From the NCBI GenBank assembly GCA_907164885.2, contig OU015497.1, positions 72,028,898-72,092,897 of the forward strand: a stretch of 64,000 nt of DNA. Direction: 5' to 3'. The translations under genes and the position numbers were made by a program. Below the pieces are notes generated by a model. The model did not search any database. It was not told where the DNA came from and saw only the letters and a list, made by a program, of their open reading frames with translations. This stretch comes from Dolomedes plantarius. Taxonomy: Eukaryota > Arthropoda > Arachnida > Araneae > Dolomedidae. Within the stretch, counting starts at the first letter, position 1; the number at the start of each line of letters is the position of its first letter. This document shows, one piece after another, positions 54,801-58,740 of this stretch.

Positions 54801-56576
54801 TTAACTAAGAATTTTGATACTTAGCTATCCAAGTGAGTAAAATTGTAATTCATTTTTTTTTAATGTGCGAAATTTTTGAATTCATATTTTTTTGCGCATA
54901 AATGCAAAATTTTATAAAATCATATTTATTTTTTTTTCGAAATTTCGAAATTTGTTATTCGAAATTTACGTACCCCTAATTATTGCCGATGTAGCTATTA
55001 TCTGACGACATATAAAATCTGTAAGATAGAATATTCTTGGAATAATCGTTATAATTATTACAATTTTTGCGCGGTCAATGGACCGATTTGGCTAGTGAAA
55101 AAAAAAAAGTAATAACATCCAATTGAGTCATCAAATTATTTTCTTACTACAGAAAAAAAACTGAAATAATTGTTTAATAATTCACAAGTACTTACTTCAG
55201 CAGCAGTTAAGATGGTAACTGACTCATTTATTTGACTTTTTTTTTTTTTTTTGTGATGAAACAACACTAAACGATTTACCGTTATCATCAAGTACTTGCC
55301 TCTGCATTTGAATGGCATCATTGCAACAATTTACATTAAAGTATGGACTTAACTGGATTGGCTTCTGTAAAAAAGTTTCTTATTATTCGATGACCCAAAA
55401 AAATTTTGTCATTGAGTGGCGTTAATCTTTATCATTTGGGAAATTTATTATGAGTGTAAAGAAGTTAGAAGTTCATCAAGTGCTTTGACACTAAAATTTC
55501 AAAAAGTGGACTTAAACGATTTTGGCTTGAGAATGGTTCATTTAGATATTTTAATCTTTCGAAAATACAAGATACTGTAAAACCTCGTTTATCCGGACTA
55601 ACTGGGACCATAGGCAATGCGGATAATCAAAAATCCGGATAATCCGGGTAATAAGCAAAACAAATTCCTTAACTAAACAAACTTATTACGATAAAAAAAC
55701 TATGCAACAAAATTACATAGTATTGTTTACAAGGCATTAAAAAATATAAAAATAACTTTTCACATCATTTCTCAACAATGAAATAGTAAGTCTAGTAAAG
55801 CTTTCTTAAACTCAACAAAAAGCATTTTATTACCATAATTTATTGTACAAACTATGCAGGAAACTGTACATTGAATCAAACTAAAAAGCGAATATTTGGC
55901 GTACTTGTAGTTACGTTCTTGTTATCATAGTTAAAAATTATCATCTAATGGGAACATTAAATAATAATTAGAAGATAAAAAGAACTTTTTATTTACCACG
56001 TTTTTAAATTTTCTGTTGAATCATATAAACTTGACAATTCTCTCTTAACTGCACAAACCTTCACTTAATTATTCGTTTTCGCTTTCTTTTATTTAATTTT
56101 AATCACTTTTTACGCAATCACTGTTACGCAAAAGTGCAAGCATTGAATTCGATCGAAGCGCCACCTTGTGGATTTTTTCGGCTGAAAGTATTAAGAGAAT
56201 GCATTGTCATCGTGTTCTGAGCTATTCTAAAAGTTTTAAATGTCTAGCTAGTCGGGAAGTTAGTTAAAAATCGATTGCAAGATTTGTATTGGACAAACAC
56301 ACAAACAAGAAAGCGAGTTAATAAAAACATAATAAAAATGTCTACAAATCTGATCTGGACAAACGAGGTTTTACTGTAATTTCGAATATTCTGAAATGCA
56401 TGACCATTCCCTCGCTATGGTACTAATTTTTCTTTCTCTTTCAGGCTGCTCTGCGAAAAATTGCAGCTGTCCGTCACAAGGAAGAATTTAAGAAGCTAGG
56501 AGCTCAGGAATTAGTTGAACCACGCCTGTGGGACGCATTCCTAGCACATTCCTCTAAGCGAGAGAGTTATGTCTAA
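1824..56576 (+). CDS. insc: Inscuteable orthologue, 14 exons, 5' end outside window
   Basis: Inscuteable is the cortical adaptor that links the Par3/Par6/aPKC polarity complex to Pins/LGN and G-alpha-i, orienting the mitotic spindle in asymmetric division (established knowledge). Fourteen exons share one consistent set of splice phases and sum to 3,289 nt, or 3,288 once one extra A in an A7 run is discounted. That gives 1,095 codons plus stop. The order is: unstructured basic and serine-rich N-terminal region (exons at 1.8, 6.9 and 11.0 kb), LGN-binding helix with [20 protein letters not shown] (exon at 14.4 kb), then an Armadillo-like helical domain of about 490 residues ending in ESYV. It is longer than I recall for human (about 580 aa) or fly (about 860 aa) proteins, mainly because of the N-terminal region. 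The first visible exon begins at a splice acceptor, so promoter and start codon are upstream. Identity rests on recognised conserved segments, without a database search. Confidence 0.9.
3230..3715. mobile_element. Possible hAT-like remnant
   Basis: The left side reads CAGGGATACTCAAACTGCGG followed by CCCACC, typical of hAT (Charlie-like) ends; a GTGGCCCGAGAG motif near 3711 could be the other end. No transposase is recognisable and target duplications are not clear. Confidence 0.35.
3619..3692. repeat. AT-rich minisatellite
   Basis: About five imperfect copies of a 13-17-bp unit related to GTATAGTATATTATGTA. Confidence 0.6.
6325..6747. mobile_element. TTAA-target MITE family, copy 1
   Basis: The left end GGCTGATGTGCACTAACCC follows TTAA, and the right end is its inverted complement over roughly 55 bp, flanked by a decayed TTAA. 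Two more copies occur at 21174-21593 and 27360-27780. The TTAA target suggests piggyBac-type mobilisation; no transposase is inside. Confidence 0.75.
6901..7136 (+). CDS. insc: insc exon b (N-terminal region)
   Basis: Acceptor TTTCATTTATAG precedes and donor GTATGAAT follows. The 236 nt are open in phase 0 (78 codons plus 2 nt), beginning [20 protein letters not shown] and ending in a lysine-rich stretch (KKNKK). Phase 2 at its end matches the single G that starts the next exon. No known domain is visible; a proline, serine and lysine linker is likely. Confidence 0.7.
8330..8495. mobile_element. Short TA-flanked MITE
   Basis: A 166-bp unit with ends CAGTGAAACCTCTC and its near-complement AGAGAAGTTTCACTG, and TA at both flanks (8328-8329 and 8496-8497). 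Confidence 0.75.
8604..8700. repeat. T-rich (ATTTT)n-like low-complexity tract
   Basis: Interrupted runs of TTTAT and TTTTA units. About 80 bp downstream (8783-8800) is a run of four G-tracts (GGGAGGGGAGGGGAGGGG). Confidence 0.7.
9161..10577 (+). mobile_element. Tc1-like transposon
   Basis: 1,417 bp with TA target duplications at 9159-9160 and 10578-10579. Ends start CACTCGTCAAAAGTGAAATT and stay complementary for roughly 90 bp with few mismatches. One transposase frame lies inside. The long well-preserved TIRs suggest fairly recent insertion, while the transposase is already inactivated. Confidence 0.95.
9384..10409 (+). pseudogene. Tc1 transposase, full length with in-frame stops
   Basis: A single frame of 342 codons, the usual Tc1 length, runs from ATG at 9384 to TAG at 10407-10409. 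Four internal stops break it: 9564-9566, 9906-9908, 10044-10046 and 10269-10271. The N-terminus is a paired helix-turn-helix region ([20 protein letters not shown], then [17 protein letters not shown]). Catalytic-motif remnants are [14 protein letters not shown] and SPIEHVWG. Only 32 residues separate the last Asp and Glu where DD34E is typical, so two codons appear lost. Confidence 0.93.
10999..12166 (+). CDS. insc: insc exon c, large exon with internal repeats and a frame break
   Basis: Acceptor TTCTTTTAG precedes 10999 and donor GTAAGTAA follows 12166. The frame carried in from the previous exon reads about 10 codons to WLKK and then hits a stop at 11054. The frame that is open for the rest of the exon (from about 11037 to 12166) lies one base away, and the two meet in an A7 run at 11030-11036. 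Six As would give one uninterrupted exon of 389 codons. Between about 11578 and 11900 there are five imperfect copies of a 21-24-residue unit built around (D/N)xSFDExPxxKxxR followed by a serine or threonine. The rest is rich in serine, arginine and proline and contains many R-x-x-S/T sites. Confidence 0.8.
11578..11903 (+). repeat. insc: Five-unit protein repeat coded in insc exon c
   Basis: Successive units start with [68 protein letters not shown] and [17 protein letters not shown]. Each is 63-66 nt. The shared core is an acidic/SF(D/E/N) segment, a proline, a basic pair, and R-x-x-S/T, which resembles basophilic kinase sites. Unit boundaries are approximate. Confidence 0.85.
13127..13875 (+). 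repeat. SINE-1 copy split by other repeats, ending in (AAC)n
   Basis: The tRNA-like head has an A box around TAGCCTAGCGGTAACG and a B box GGATCGAATCCC at about 13172. The middle has a C13 run at 13298-13310, and the 3' part resumes at about 13765 and ends in AAC repeats. The intervening 13396-13760 carries unrelated sequence and a SINE-2 copy. Other SINE-1 copies lie at 22960-23160, 32881-33237 and 40852-41190. Confidence 0.8.
13527..13705 (+). repeat. SINE-2 copy, tRNA-derived, (CCAAA)n tail
   Basis: A box TAGCCGAATGG and B box GGTTCGAATCCC lie at a tRNA-like distance, followed by a unique body and a tail of CCAAA repeats (13681-13705). Imperfect target duplications begin TCATTTAGG on both sides. 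A second copy is split at 30530-31377. Confidence 0.85.
14373..14530 (+). CDS. insc: insc exon d, LGN/Pins-binding peptide
   Basis: Acceptor TTCTTTAG and donor G|GTATGTT bound 158 nt. The translation contains [20 protein letters not shown], the signature of the Inscuteable peptide that threads through the TPR repeats of LGN/Pins; mouse Insc has a closely similar stretch. It then continues [17 protein letters not shown]. This is the most diagnostic exon for naming the gene. The exon starts by completing a phase-2 codon (GC|C, Ala) and ends in phase 1. Confidence 0.95.
15018..15445. repeat. Unclassified interspersed repeat, variant A, copy 1
   Basis: One end reads TTTTTATTACCATGTTTTTA, the other runs to AAAAAGTTCTTTTTATG. 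The same ends occur at 22.1-22.6, 50.2-50.6 and 56.0-56.3 kb. The core (CATCTATCAGCCAGGACGGG) is shared with the 50-kb copy only. Confidence 0.7.
16352..16445 (+). repeat. tRNA-like SINE head
   Basis: TGGCGTAGTAGTTAAAGCGG and, about 35 bp on, GGGTTCGGGTATG resemble A and B boxes. The rest of the unit fades into AT-rich sequence. Confidence 0.45.
17263..18282 (+). mobile_element. piggyBac-like element in a Helitron
   Basis: Flanked by TTAA at 17259-17262 and 18283-18286. Ends are CCTTTTACATGCC and the complement GGCATGAAAAAGG. It is 1,020 bp, internally deleted, with a remnant of a piggyBac-type transposase. A second inverted copy of the left end lies at about 17610-17644. Confidence 0.88.
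17890..18260 (+). pseudogene. piggyBac transposase fragment
   Basis: [20 protein letters not shown] and [20 protein letters not shown] match the C-terminal catalytic half of PGBD-type transposases. After a stop at about 18144-18146 and a frame change, [20 protein letters not shown] (from about 18178) is the region preceding the C-terminal tryptophan-rich part. The first half is missing. Confidence 0.88.
19400..19958 (+). mobile_element. 3' end of a third Helitron family
   Basis: It ends with TCCCGGGCAATGTCGGGTAC, a CCCG/CGGG hairpin, then TTCAGCTAG|T, the standard Helitron 3' terminus. Before it are three divergent modules starting ATGATGAAAGGCTGAA (about 19415, 19620 and 19821); a related module sits near 16590. 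The 5' end is not located. Confidence 0.7.
20221..20256. repeat. 36-bp near-perfect palindrome
   Basis: Two 17-bp arms, AAAAGTTTATAACGAAA and its exact complement, are separated by TT. It is followed at 20262-20290 by GTGAAAAA octamer repeats. Confidence 0.9.
21174..21593. mobile_element. TTAA-target MITE family, copy 2
   Basis: 420 bp, perfect TTAA on both sides (21170-21173 and 21594-21597), ends GGCTGCTGTGTACTAACCC. Best preserved of the three copies. Confidence 0.9.
21744..21925 (+). CDS. insc: insc exon e, start of Armadillo-like domain
   Basis: Acceptor TTATTTCAG and donor CAG|GTAATT. The 182 nt encode [20 protein letters not shown] and a second helical stretch ending [12 protein letters not shown]. 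Amphipathic helices alternate with short polar loops, as expected at the beginning of the C-terminal Armadillo-like fold that follows the LGN-binding peptide. The intron before it (7.2 kb) is full of Helitron and piggyBac remnants. Confidence 0.88.
22080..22585. repeat. Unclassified repeat, variant B, copy 1
   Basis: Same ends as the 15-kb copy but a different core, with AAGGTGGCGCTTCGATCGAA in common with the copy at 55963-56345 in reverse orientation. Confidence 0.7.
22787..22865 (-). repeat. tRNA-like SINE head
   Basis: On the - strand, a B box GCGTTCAAATCCCGG and an A-box-like TATAGTTAAGTTG upstream. It is short and without recognisable body. Confidence 0.45.
22960..23260 (+). repeat. 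SINE-1 5' part joined to SINE-3 3' part
   Basis: CTAGGCTGGATATGG and the following segment match SINE-1. From about 23168 the sequence matches the SINE-3 tail region (GTTGATTTATCTGTATGGTG). It ends near an (AT)n run at 23279-23312. Either a chimeric SINE or two abutting insertions. Confidence 0.5.
23552..23604 (+). CDS. insc: insc exon f, small exon
   Basis: A 53-nt exon reading [18 protein letters not shown] once joined with the first base of the next exon. The acceptor is CATTTTAG and the donor is AG|GTAAGT. It is too short to stand alone as evidence, but its phases (0 in, 2 out) connect its neighbours exactly. Confidence 0.85.
24155..24260 (+). CDS. insc: insc exon g
   Basis: 106 nt; acceptor TTTTTTTAG, donor CAG|GTACAT. 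Encodes [20 protein letters not shown] and then [15 protein letters not shown], amphipathic helices of the Armadillo-like domain. A Helitron begins only about 16 bp after its donor site. Confidence 0.87.
24276..25137 (+). mobile_element. Helitron-1, copy a
   Basis: Starts TCTATATATATATATATATT then AAAACAGTTCTGTGACTGAC. Ends CGTAGTGAAGCACGGGTATT then CAGCTAG|T, with a short GC hairpin just before CTAG. 862 bp, non-autonomous. Confidence 0.85.
26110..26353 (+). mobile_element. AT-core MITE family, copy 1
   Basis: Starts GGTAGTATTTTCTAACGAAA, has AACGTAGAATTATTTATCG nearby, and ends GGAACGTAATCCTACGTTAA. In this copy the usual (AT)n core is replaced by a T10-G13 run (26181-26203). Confidence 0.75.
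26560..26673 (+). CDS. insc: insc exon h
   Basis: 114 nt in phase 0; acceptor CCACAACAG, donor AAG|GTAAAG. Encodes [20 protein letters not shown] followed by [18 protein letters not shown], an Armadillo-type helix pair. Confidence 0.87.
27360..27780. mobile_element. TTAA-target MITE family, copy 3
   Basis: Left TTAA at 27356-27359 then GGCTGATGTGTACTAACCC; right end AGTACACAGCAGCC followed by TTAC. 421 bp. Confidence 0.85.
28920..29045 (+). CDS. insc: insc exon i
   Basis: 126 nt in phase 0; acceptor TCATTTCAG, donor GAG|GTAGGA. Encodes [20 protein letters not shown] then [20 protein letters not shown], with the L..AL..L pattern of Armadillo helices. A SINE insertion starts about 60 bp downstream of the donor. 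Confidence 0.88.
29106..30120 (-). repeat. SINE-3 copy with 15-bp target duplication, split by a hAT MITE
   Basis: TTTTGTGGCAATGTT occurs at 29091-29105 and 30121-30135. On the - strand the tRNA-like head has TGGTACAGTGGTTAACC (A box) and GGGTTCAAATCCCG (B box), then the SINE-3 body (ATGCTGGCTCACCTAAATGG), and an A-rich tail (the T-rich 29106-29123 on +). The body is interrupted at 29157-29935. Confidence 0.88.
29157..29935. mobile_element. hAT-type MITE inside SINE-3
   Basis: 8-bp target duplications GACACTCA (29149-29156) and GACATTCA (29936-29943). Ends TAGGGATACGTAAATTTCGC and the complement of TAAGGATACGTAATTTTCG. 779 bp, AT-rich, no ORF. A second partial copy is at 54768-54980. Confidence 0.85.
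30530..31377 (-). repeat. SINE-2 copy split by a TTAA MITE
   Basis: Target duplications are GCAGTACATCTGG (30517-30529) and GCAATACATCTGG (31378-31390). Head with GGGTTCGAATCCCACTC on the - strand at about 31322; tail GGTTTGGTTTGG on + at 30528. The body is interrupted at 30598-31269. Confidence 0.9.
30598..31269. mobile_element. TTAA-target MITE inside SINE-2
   Basis: TTAA at 30594-30597 and 31270-31273; ends GGGGGTCCGGGACA and GGGGGTCCAGGACA (inverted). 672 bp with no coding capacity. Confidence 0.88.
31509..32397 (+). mobile_element. Helitron-2, copy a
   Basis: Starts TCTATATATATAAAACGCGT after an A and ends GATCGCGCAGCGGCTAG before a T, the A^T insertion rule of Helitrons. 889 bp, non-autonomous. 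Shares ends and internal blocks with the copy at 42213-44544. Confidence 0.88.
32881..33237 (-). repeat. SINE-1 copy, minus strand
   Basis: (TTG)n at 32881-32900 is the complement of the AAC tail. At the other end the - strand reads TAGCTTGGTGGTAGCGCG (A box) and AGATCGAATCCCGAC (B box). A hAT element lies directly next to its head. Confidence 0.85.
33247..34431 (+). mobile_element. hAT element remnant
   Basis: ATGCAATAG is repeated at both flanks (33238-33246 and 34433-34441), and the ends CATACGTGCCAAG and CTTGGGAAGTTGGCAGCT are imperfectly inverted. Inside is a decayed hAT transposase. The exact boundary is uncertain by one or two bases. Confidence 0.8.
33600..34225 (+). pseudogene. hAT transposase remnant with dimerisation domain
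   Basis: Several frame changes, but [20 protein letters not shown] and [14 protein letters not shown] (about 34034-34135) are the C-terminal hATC dimerisation region. Upstream pieces such as [20 protein letters not shown] fit the same protein class. The catalytic core is mostly missing. Confidence 0.82.
34603..34777 (+). CDS. insc: insc exon j
   Basis: 175 nt; acceptor TATCTTCCAG, donor TCAA|GTAAGT. Encodes [40 protein letters not shown] and a helix ending KLVKSIS. The E-GA-LIAQIT-PW pattern is what I recall from this part of animal Inscuteable proteins. Confidence 0.9.
35184..35802 (+). mobile_element. Internally deleted mariner-type element
   Basis: TA at 35182-35183 and 35803-35804. Ends CAGTGTGTCCGTAATCAAAT and CAATGTATCCGTAAAATAAT (inverted), both continuing into AATAGTGG. 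It carries only the transposase C-terminal part. Confidence 0.85.
35365..35680 (+). pseudogene. Mariner transposase C-terminal fragment
   Basis: [40 protein letters not shown] and [15 protein letters not shown] follow the pattern of IS630-Tc1-mariner transposases. The expected last catalytic Asp (after SPDLTPx) is Tyr here, so it is inactive. Confidence 0.85.
38742..39047 (+). mobile_element. AT-core MITE family, copy 2
   Basis: GGTAGTCTCTTCTAACGAAA at the start, (AT)n core at 38832-38852, and GAAACGTAATCCTACGTTAA at the end. Confidence 0.85.
39401..39730. mobile_element. Pogo/Tigger-like MITE, copy 2
   Basis: TA at 39399-39400 and 39731-39732. 330 bp, collinear with the copy at 863-1195, including CGGTATATAACGAAC and GCGAACAAA blocks. 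Confidence 0.85.
40425..40710 (-). repeat. SINE-3-related copy, long form
   Basis: On the - strand it matches the unit at 63148-63440 through CCGTCGCTGACAAA, GTTCACTAATGGT, CTGGAGGTGCGGGGTCAAG and ACTTGACTCGGTTC, and ends with CTATACGGTGCTCCC. Confidence 0.8.
40852..41190 (+). repeat. SINE-1 copy
   Basis: Head TGGTCTATCGGTAGAGCG, B-box-like TGATCGAATGCCC, C10 run at 41004-41013, and tail of AAC repeats ending about 41188. Continuous, so it shows the uninterrupted layout of the family. Confidence 0.85.
41408..41583 (+). CDS. insc: insc exon k
   Basis: 176 nt; acceptor TATGTTTAG, donor CAG|GTAAAG. Contains [20 protein letters not shown], close to the GEVFLLASAALANITF segment I recall from vertebrate INSC, then [20 protein letters not shown]. 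Clear Armadillo-type helices. Confidence 0.92.
43169..44286 (-). pseudogene. DD41D mariner transposase with one frame break
   Basis: Start ATG at 44286 ([20 protein letters not shown]) leads a helix-turn-helix half that runs out of frame near 44014. A second frame 43169-44014 carries [20 protein letters not shown] and the catalytic half. The acidic triad is visible: Asp in TIDESWVY, Asp in [11 protein letters not shown], Asp in [11 protein letters not shown] count 41 residues between the second and third Asp, which places it in the rosa/DD41D group of the Tc1-mariner superfamily. The break coincides with a 22-bp inverted duplication. Confidence 0.92.
44002..44054. repeat. 22-bp inverted repeat at the transposase frame break
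   Basis: Arms 44002-44023 and 44033-44054 are exact complements (TTTAACATTAAACAACG and its complement form the core) around a 9-bp spacer. Confidence 0.95.
45532..46145 (+). mobile_element. Helitron-1, copy c
   Basis: Starts TCTACGTATATATATATAAC then AGTTCCGTGACTGACTG. Ends GTAGCGATGCACGGGTATTC then AGCTAG|T. 614 bp. Confidence 0.85.
46441..47537. mobile_element. Fold-back mariner derivative
   Basis: About 235 bp at 46441-46677 is repeated in inverted orientation at 47299-47537; both arms contain TTGATTTCCAGGACTGATC. The right arm encodes the end of a mariner transposase ([20 protein letters not shown]), so the left arm is an inverted copy of the element's 3' end rather than an ordinary TIR. 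The centre has an unrelated reading frame (46732-46956). Confidence 0.8.
47817..47880 (+). mobile_element. Possible hAT end
   Basis: CAGGCCTGCACAACATATGG followed by CACGCGGGCCGCATGCG is typical of hAT termini. No partner end was found. Confidence 0.35.
47932..48370 (+). mobile_element. AT-core MITE family, copy 3, expanded core
   Basis: Same ends as the other copies. The core is expanded into GATA/CTAT repeats and about 75 bp of (AT)n at 48104-48179. Confidence 0.85.
48104..48179. repeat. (AT)n microsatellite, longest in window
   Basis: About 38 AT dinucleotides. Other long tracts are at 16863-16915, 18641-18703, 23279-23312, 51847-51891 and 63051-63101. Confidence 0.95.
48464..48986. mobile_element. 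Pogo/Tigger-like MITE of another family
   Basis: Ends CACCCATACCTTGCTTTCC and, inverted, CACCTATACCTCGCTATAT, the latter followed by TA. Inner blocks such as CGTTATAGCGAAATGCCG mirror those at the other end. An (AT)n core is at 48737-48766. Confidence 0.7.
49176..49401 (+). CDS. insc: insc exon l, unusually GC-rich exon
   Basis: 226 nt; acceptor CCCCGCAG, donor CAAG|GTGGGA. Encodes [20 protein letters not shown] and, after a GGGL and proline-glycine loop, [20 protein letters not shown]. By hand count, 60 of its 75 codons end in G or C, against 16 of 43 in the last exon, so its base use stands apart from its neighbours. The donor GTGGGA is weaker than the others. Confidence 0.92.
49549..50763. 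mobile_element. Pogo/Tigger-like MITE with a 149-bp tandem array
   Basis: CAGTCGAACCCCGTTATAAC starts at 49549, 49698, 49847 and 49996, giving an exact 149-bp period. Three units contain only the first half of the MITE; the fourth runs on to the other end near 50763. The fourth unit is itself interrupted at about 50163-50605. Confidence 0.93.
50163..50605. repeat. Unclassified repeat, variant A, copy 2
   Basis: Inserted within the fourth Tigger-like unit. Ends match the 15-kb copy in inverse orientation; the core CCCGTCCCGGCTGATAGATG matches that copy's complement. Confidence 0.75.
51675..52845 (-). mobile_element. AT-core MITE family, copy 4, interrupted
   Basis: Begins TTTTAACGTAGTATTACGTT and ends near GTTTCGTTAAAGGAGACTACC, the reverse of copies 1-3. 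A mariner-type MITE is inserted in its (AT)n core (51847-51891). Confidence 0.85.
51898..52527. mobile_element. Mariner-derived MITE with ~190-bp inverted repeats
   Basis: TA at 51896-51897 and 52528-52529. Ends CCGGGTGTCCCAAAAATAAC, complementary for about 190 bp. The - strand of the centre still shows [18 protein letters not shown] transposase sequence after a frame change, so it derives from a mariner-type transposon by internal deletion. Confidence 0.88.
53542..53618 (+). CDS. insc: insc exon m
   Basis: 77 nt; acceptor TTCTCTTTAG, donor TTG|GTAAGT. Encodes [20 protein letters not shown] then LVACL. Short, but its phases (1 in, 0 out) fit both neighbours. Confidence 0.88.
54768..54980. 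mobile_element. hAT-type MITE fragment
   Basis: Reverse-orientation match to 29157-29390: AATTTACGTACCCCTAA at one end, and GGAGACTACTACAATGTTAG and TTTTAACTAAGAATTTTGAT shared with the 29-kb copy. Confidence 0.75.
55575..56376. mobile_element. TA-flanked MITE upstream of the last insc exon
   Basis: Ends CTGTAAAACCTCGTTTATCC and, inverted, CAGTAAAACCTCGTTTGTCC, with TA on both sides. It hosts a copy of the unclassified repeat (55963-56345) and stops 69 bp before the exon. Confidence 0.8.
55963..56345. repeat. Unclassified repeat, variant B, copy 2
   Basis: Ends AGATAAAAAGAACTTTTTAT and AATAAAAACATAATAAAAATG. Core TTCGATCGAAGCGCCACCTT shared with the 22-kb copy. Confidence 0.75.
56445..56576 (+). 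CDS. insc: insc last exon with PDZ-ligand C-terminus
   Basis: Acceptor TCTCTTTCAG, then 43 codons and TAA at 56574-56576. It reads [20 protein letters not shown], then [20 protein letters not shown] and SYV. The final residues ESYV fit a class I PDZ ligand (Ser at -2, Val at 0). PDZ binding to a Par3-type partner is inference. Confidence 0.93.
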   Translation, partial: AALRKIAAVRHKEEFKKLGAQELVEPRLWDAFLAHSSKRESYV

Positions 56577-57135
56577 AATTCTTCAAAATCAAACGAACTT
56601 CTGAAAACATATGAACTGCAAAACGTTAATTCAACATTATTTATATATATATATATATATATGGCCTTACATATGGAAATCATGTGGATCCAATATAGCT
56701 GGGTGGATGCCAATCACAACCTAACAGGATGAAAGTTGTTTTCATTATCTGTTAAATGGGGTAATTTATGTACACAACTAGTAGTCACGACTGTATTATG
56801 TATGCTAGTCATACCTAATTTTAGTTAGTGGTCTACTTCATACTTTCTAGTCAACTTACGCTCCTCAAAGCTTTGTGTAACAATTAAAAAGCATAGTCTA
56901 AAAAAAAATGTAAATGTTCTGTTATAAATATGTTTATACCAAATATATATCTAATTTTATTATTTAAAATACAAAAAAAAAAAAAAACAGCAAAATAAAT
57001 TGCTTAGTTTACAAACAAAACAAAATTCAAAGGCTTTGAGAAGTGTAGAGTATAACATTTTTTGTTGAAATGTTACATATGTCTGGGTAAATGAAGATTG
57101 TATATGAGTTTTAAATAAAGATTATTTTAAAAAGC
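56577..57135 (+). other. insc: insc 3' untranslated region
   Basis: Follows the stop codon. It includes an (AT)n run at 56641-56662 and a poly(A) signal AATAAA at 57114-57119, so transcript cleavage is expected at about 57130-57140. Confidence 0.7.
57114..57119 (+). terminator. insc: Poly(A) signal of insc
   Basis: Canonical AATAAA about 540 nt after the stop, followed by a T-rich stretch. Earlier A-rich variants exist, so alternative cleavage is possible. Confidence 0.6.
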
Positions 57136-57162
57136 AAATTTTTATGTTTTTCATCCCTATGC

Positions 57163-57184
57163 AATAAATAAATATTTATTTATT
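57163..57184. promoter_or_regulatory. 22-bp palindrome with AATAAA on both strands
   Basis: An exact palindrome of AATAAATAAAT and its complement, holding two overlapping AATAAA hexamers on each strand. It lies 45 bp after the insc poly(A) signal and downstream of the convergent PYROXD1. A role in bidirectional 3' end formation is inference. Confidence 0.5.
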
Positions 57185-57378
57185 TACACAAATATATTAG
57201 TTACAATTTACACTGTATGTGCTGATGATGCATTAAAATATATACAGCATCAATACATTTCTCAATGTACAATAAAAAAAAATCACAGTTAAGATCACAA
57301 AGAATTATTGCAATATCAGAGGTAAGGCCAGGCTGACCATCTCTTTACATGCAGTCCAATATAAAGAAACCCTTGATA

Positions 57379-58129
57379 TGAGGAGCATCCTAAGTAAGAA
57401 ACGATGGCTCACAGATCATGCGCAGATCATGTCATTGTAATGATGAAGCTGTCATTTAGTTCCTAAACATCTGGTGCTTCATTTAGTGTAAATTATATTG
57501 TTTTATAAAGTTGTCTCATTTTGCTGTATTAGTTTAGAGTGGACATTAAAATTGAAAATCCTGCCAGTAGTGAAGTGCGGTTGGTTATAAGATTTTTGAA
57601 TGCAAAAAATGTTCATACAATATGACCATAAATGGTAAGGTAAGACAATAAATGCCGAATCCTACTGTGAAACTCTTAAGAATCTGCAAAGAGCAATTCA
57701 GATTCAACAGCTTGGGTTACTATCTGCTGGAGTTTGTCTTTTGCATGACAATGAGCAGCCGTACACATGTGTTGCTTAAATAGTTTGGTTAGGAAATTTT
57801 TTAACAACCCCCGTATAGTCCCAACCTAGCTCCTAGTGAATACCATTTGTTTTTCCACCTGAAGAAATTTTTGGCCAGTCAGTCTACAGAGGGACCAAGA
57901 AACAAAAGACATTGTGAAGGAGTAGCTGAATAGGTTGACGGCAAGTTTCTTCGATGAAAGAATACTAAAGCTAGTCTCACGACATGACAAATGACTCAAT
58001 AAATATGATAACTATGCAGAAAAGTATGTAATAATATAGGTTTTAACATTTGGTTATTAAAAATCTTTCAGAAACTTTTTCCTAAATTTTTTTACACCCA
58101 ATCGGTTCTTATTTTCTGGATGCACCTCA
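57379..58129 (+). mobile_element. Internally deleted mariner
   Basis: TA at 57377-57378 and 58130-58131. Ends TGAGGAGCATCCTAAGTAAG and, inverted, TGAGGTGCATCCAGAAAATA. Inside, at about 57740-58000 in shifting frames, HDNEQPYTCVA, SPNLAPSEYHLFFHLKKFLA and LNRLTASFFDERILKLVSRH are mariner transposase pieces. Confidence 0.85.
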
Positions 58130-58740
58130 TAGATAGTTGTCAGCCATAAAAAAAAAAGATTTGGGGCCCATCATGAATGCTTTCAAAAATGGCACAATAA
58201 TATGAAACATAGGTTAAATATAATATATATCAACAGAATTATAGACAAATTTCTAGAAAGTAGATCAAAAGGGAAAAATTAGCATGCAAGAACCTTAAAC
58301 TTGAGTGGCTTTCACTTATCTATGAAAATTAACAAATATGAATTTAAAAATCAGATATAAACAGATAAGTAATGACAAAAAGCATTATCAATTAAAAATA
58401 AAAGAGTTTTTTCAATGTTCATTATTAGATGTTATAAAGGTGTGTGTGAAAAATGCAAATTCTGATGGGTGTCTAGAAATTTTTTCATGGGTCACACTGG
58501 ACTTGTACACAGGGCCCACAGGCTGTTATTTGCCAGGAACTGTAATATACATTTTTTTTTTATCTGCAAGAATGTTTGTAAAAAATAAAATACAAACTGA
58601 CAATCAACAAGAAATTTCCCTCCCATTAACATGACACAATAATTAATCAATTTTGTATAAAAAGCAAACTATTTTGAACTTAACAAGAACATTTAAGAAC
58701 ATGTTAAAGCAAAAGAAAACCATTAAGAAATTCCTGTATA

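Noticed and set aside
58338..58634. 98-codon frame in the PYROXD1 3' flank
   Set aside because: Lysine- and asparagine-rich low-complexity frame on the wrong strand for PYROXD1, without family resemblance.
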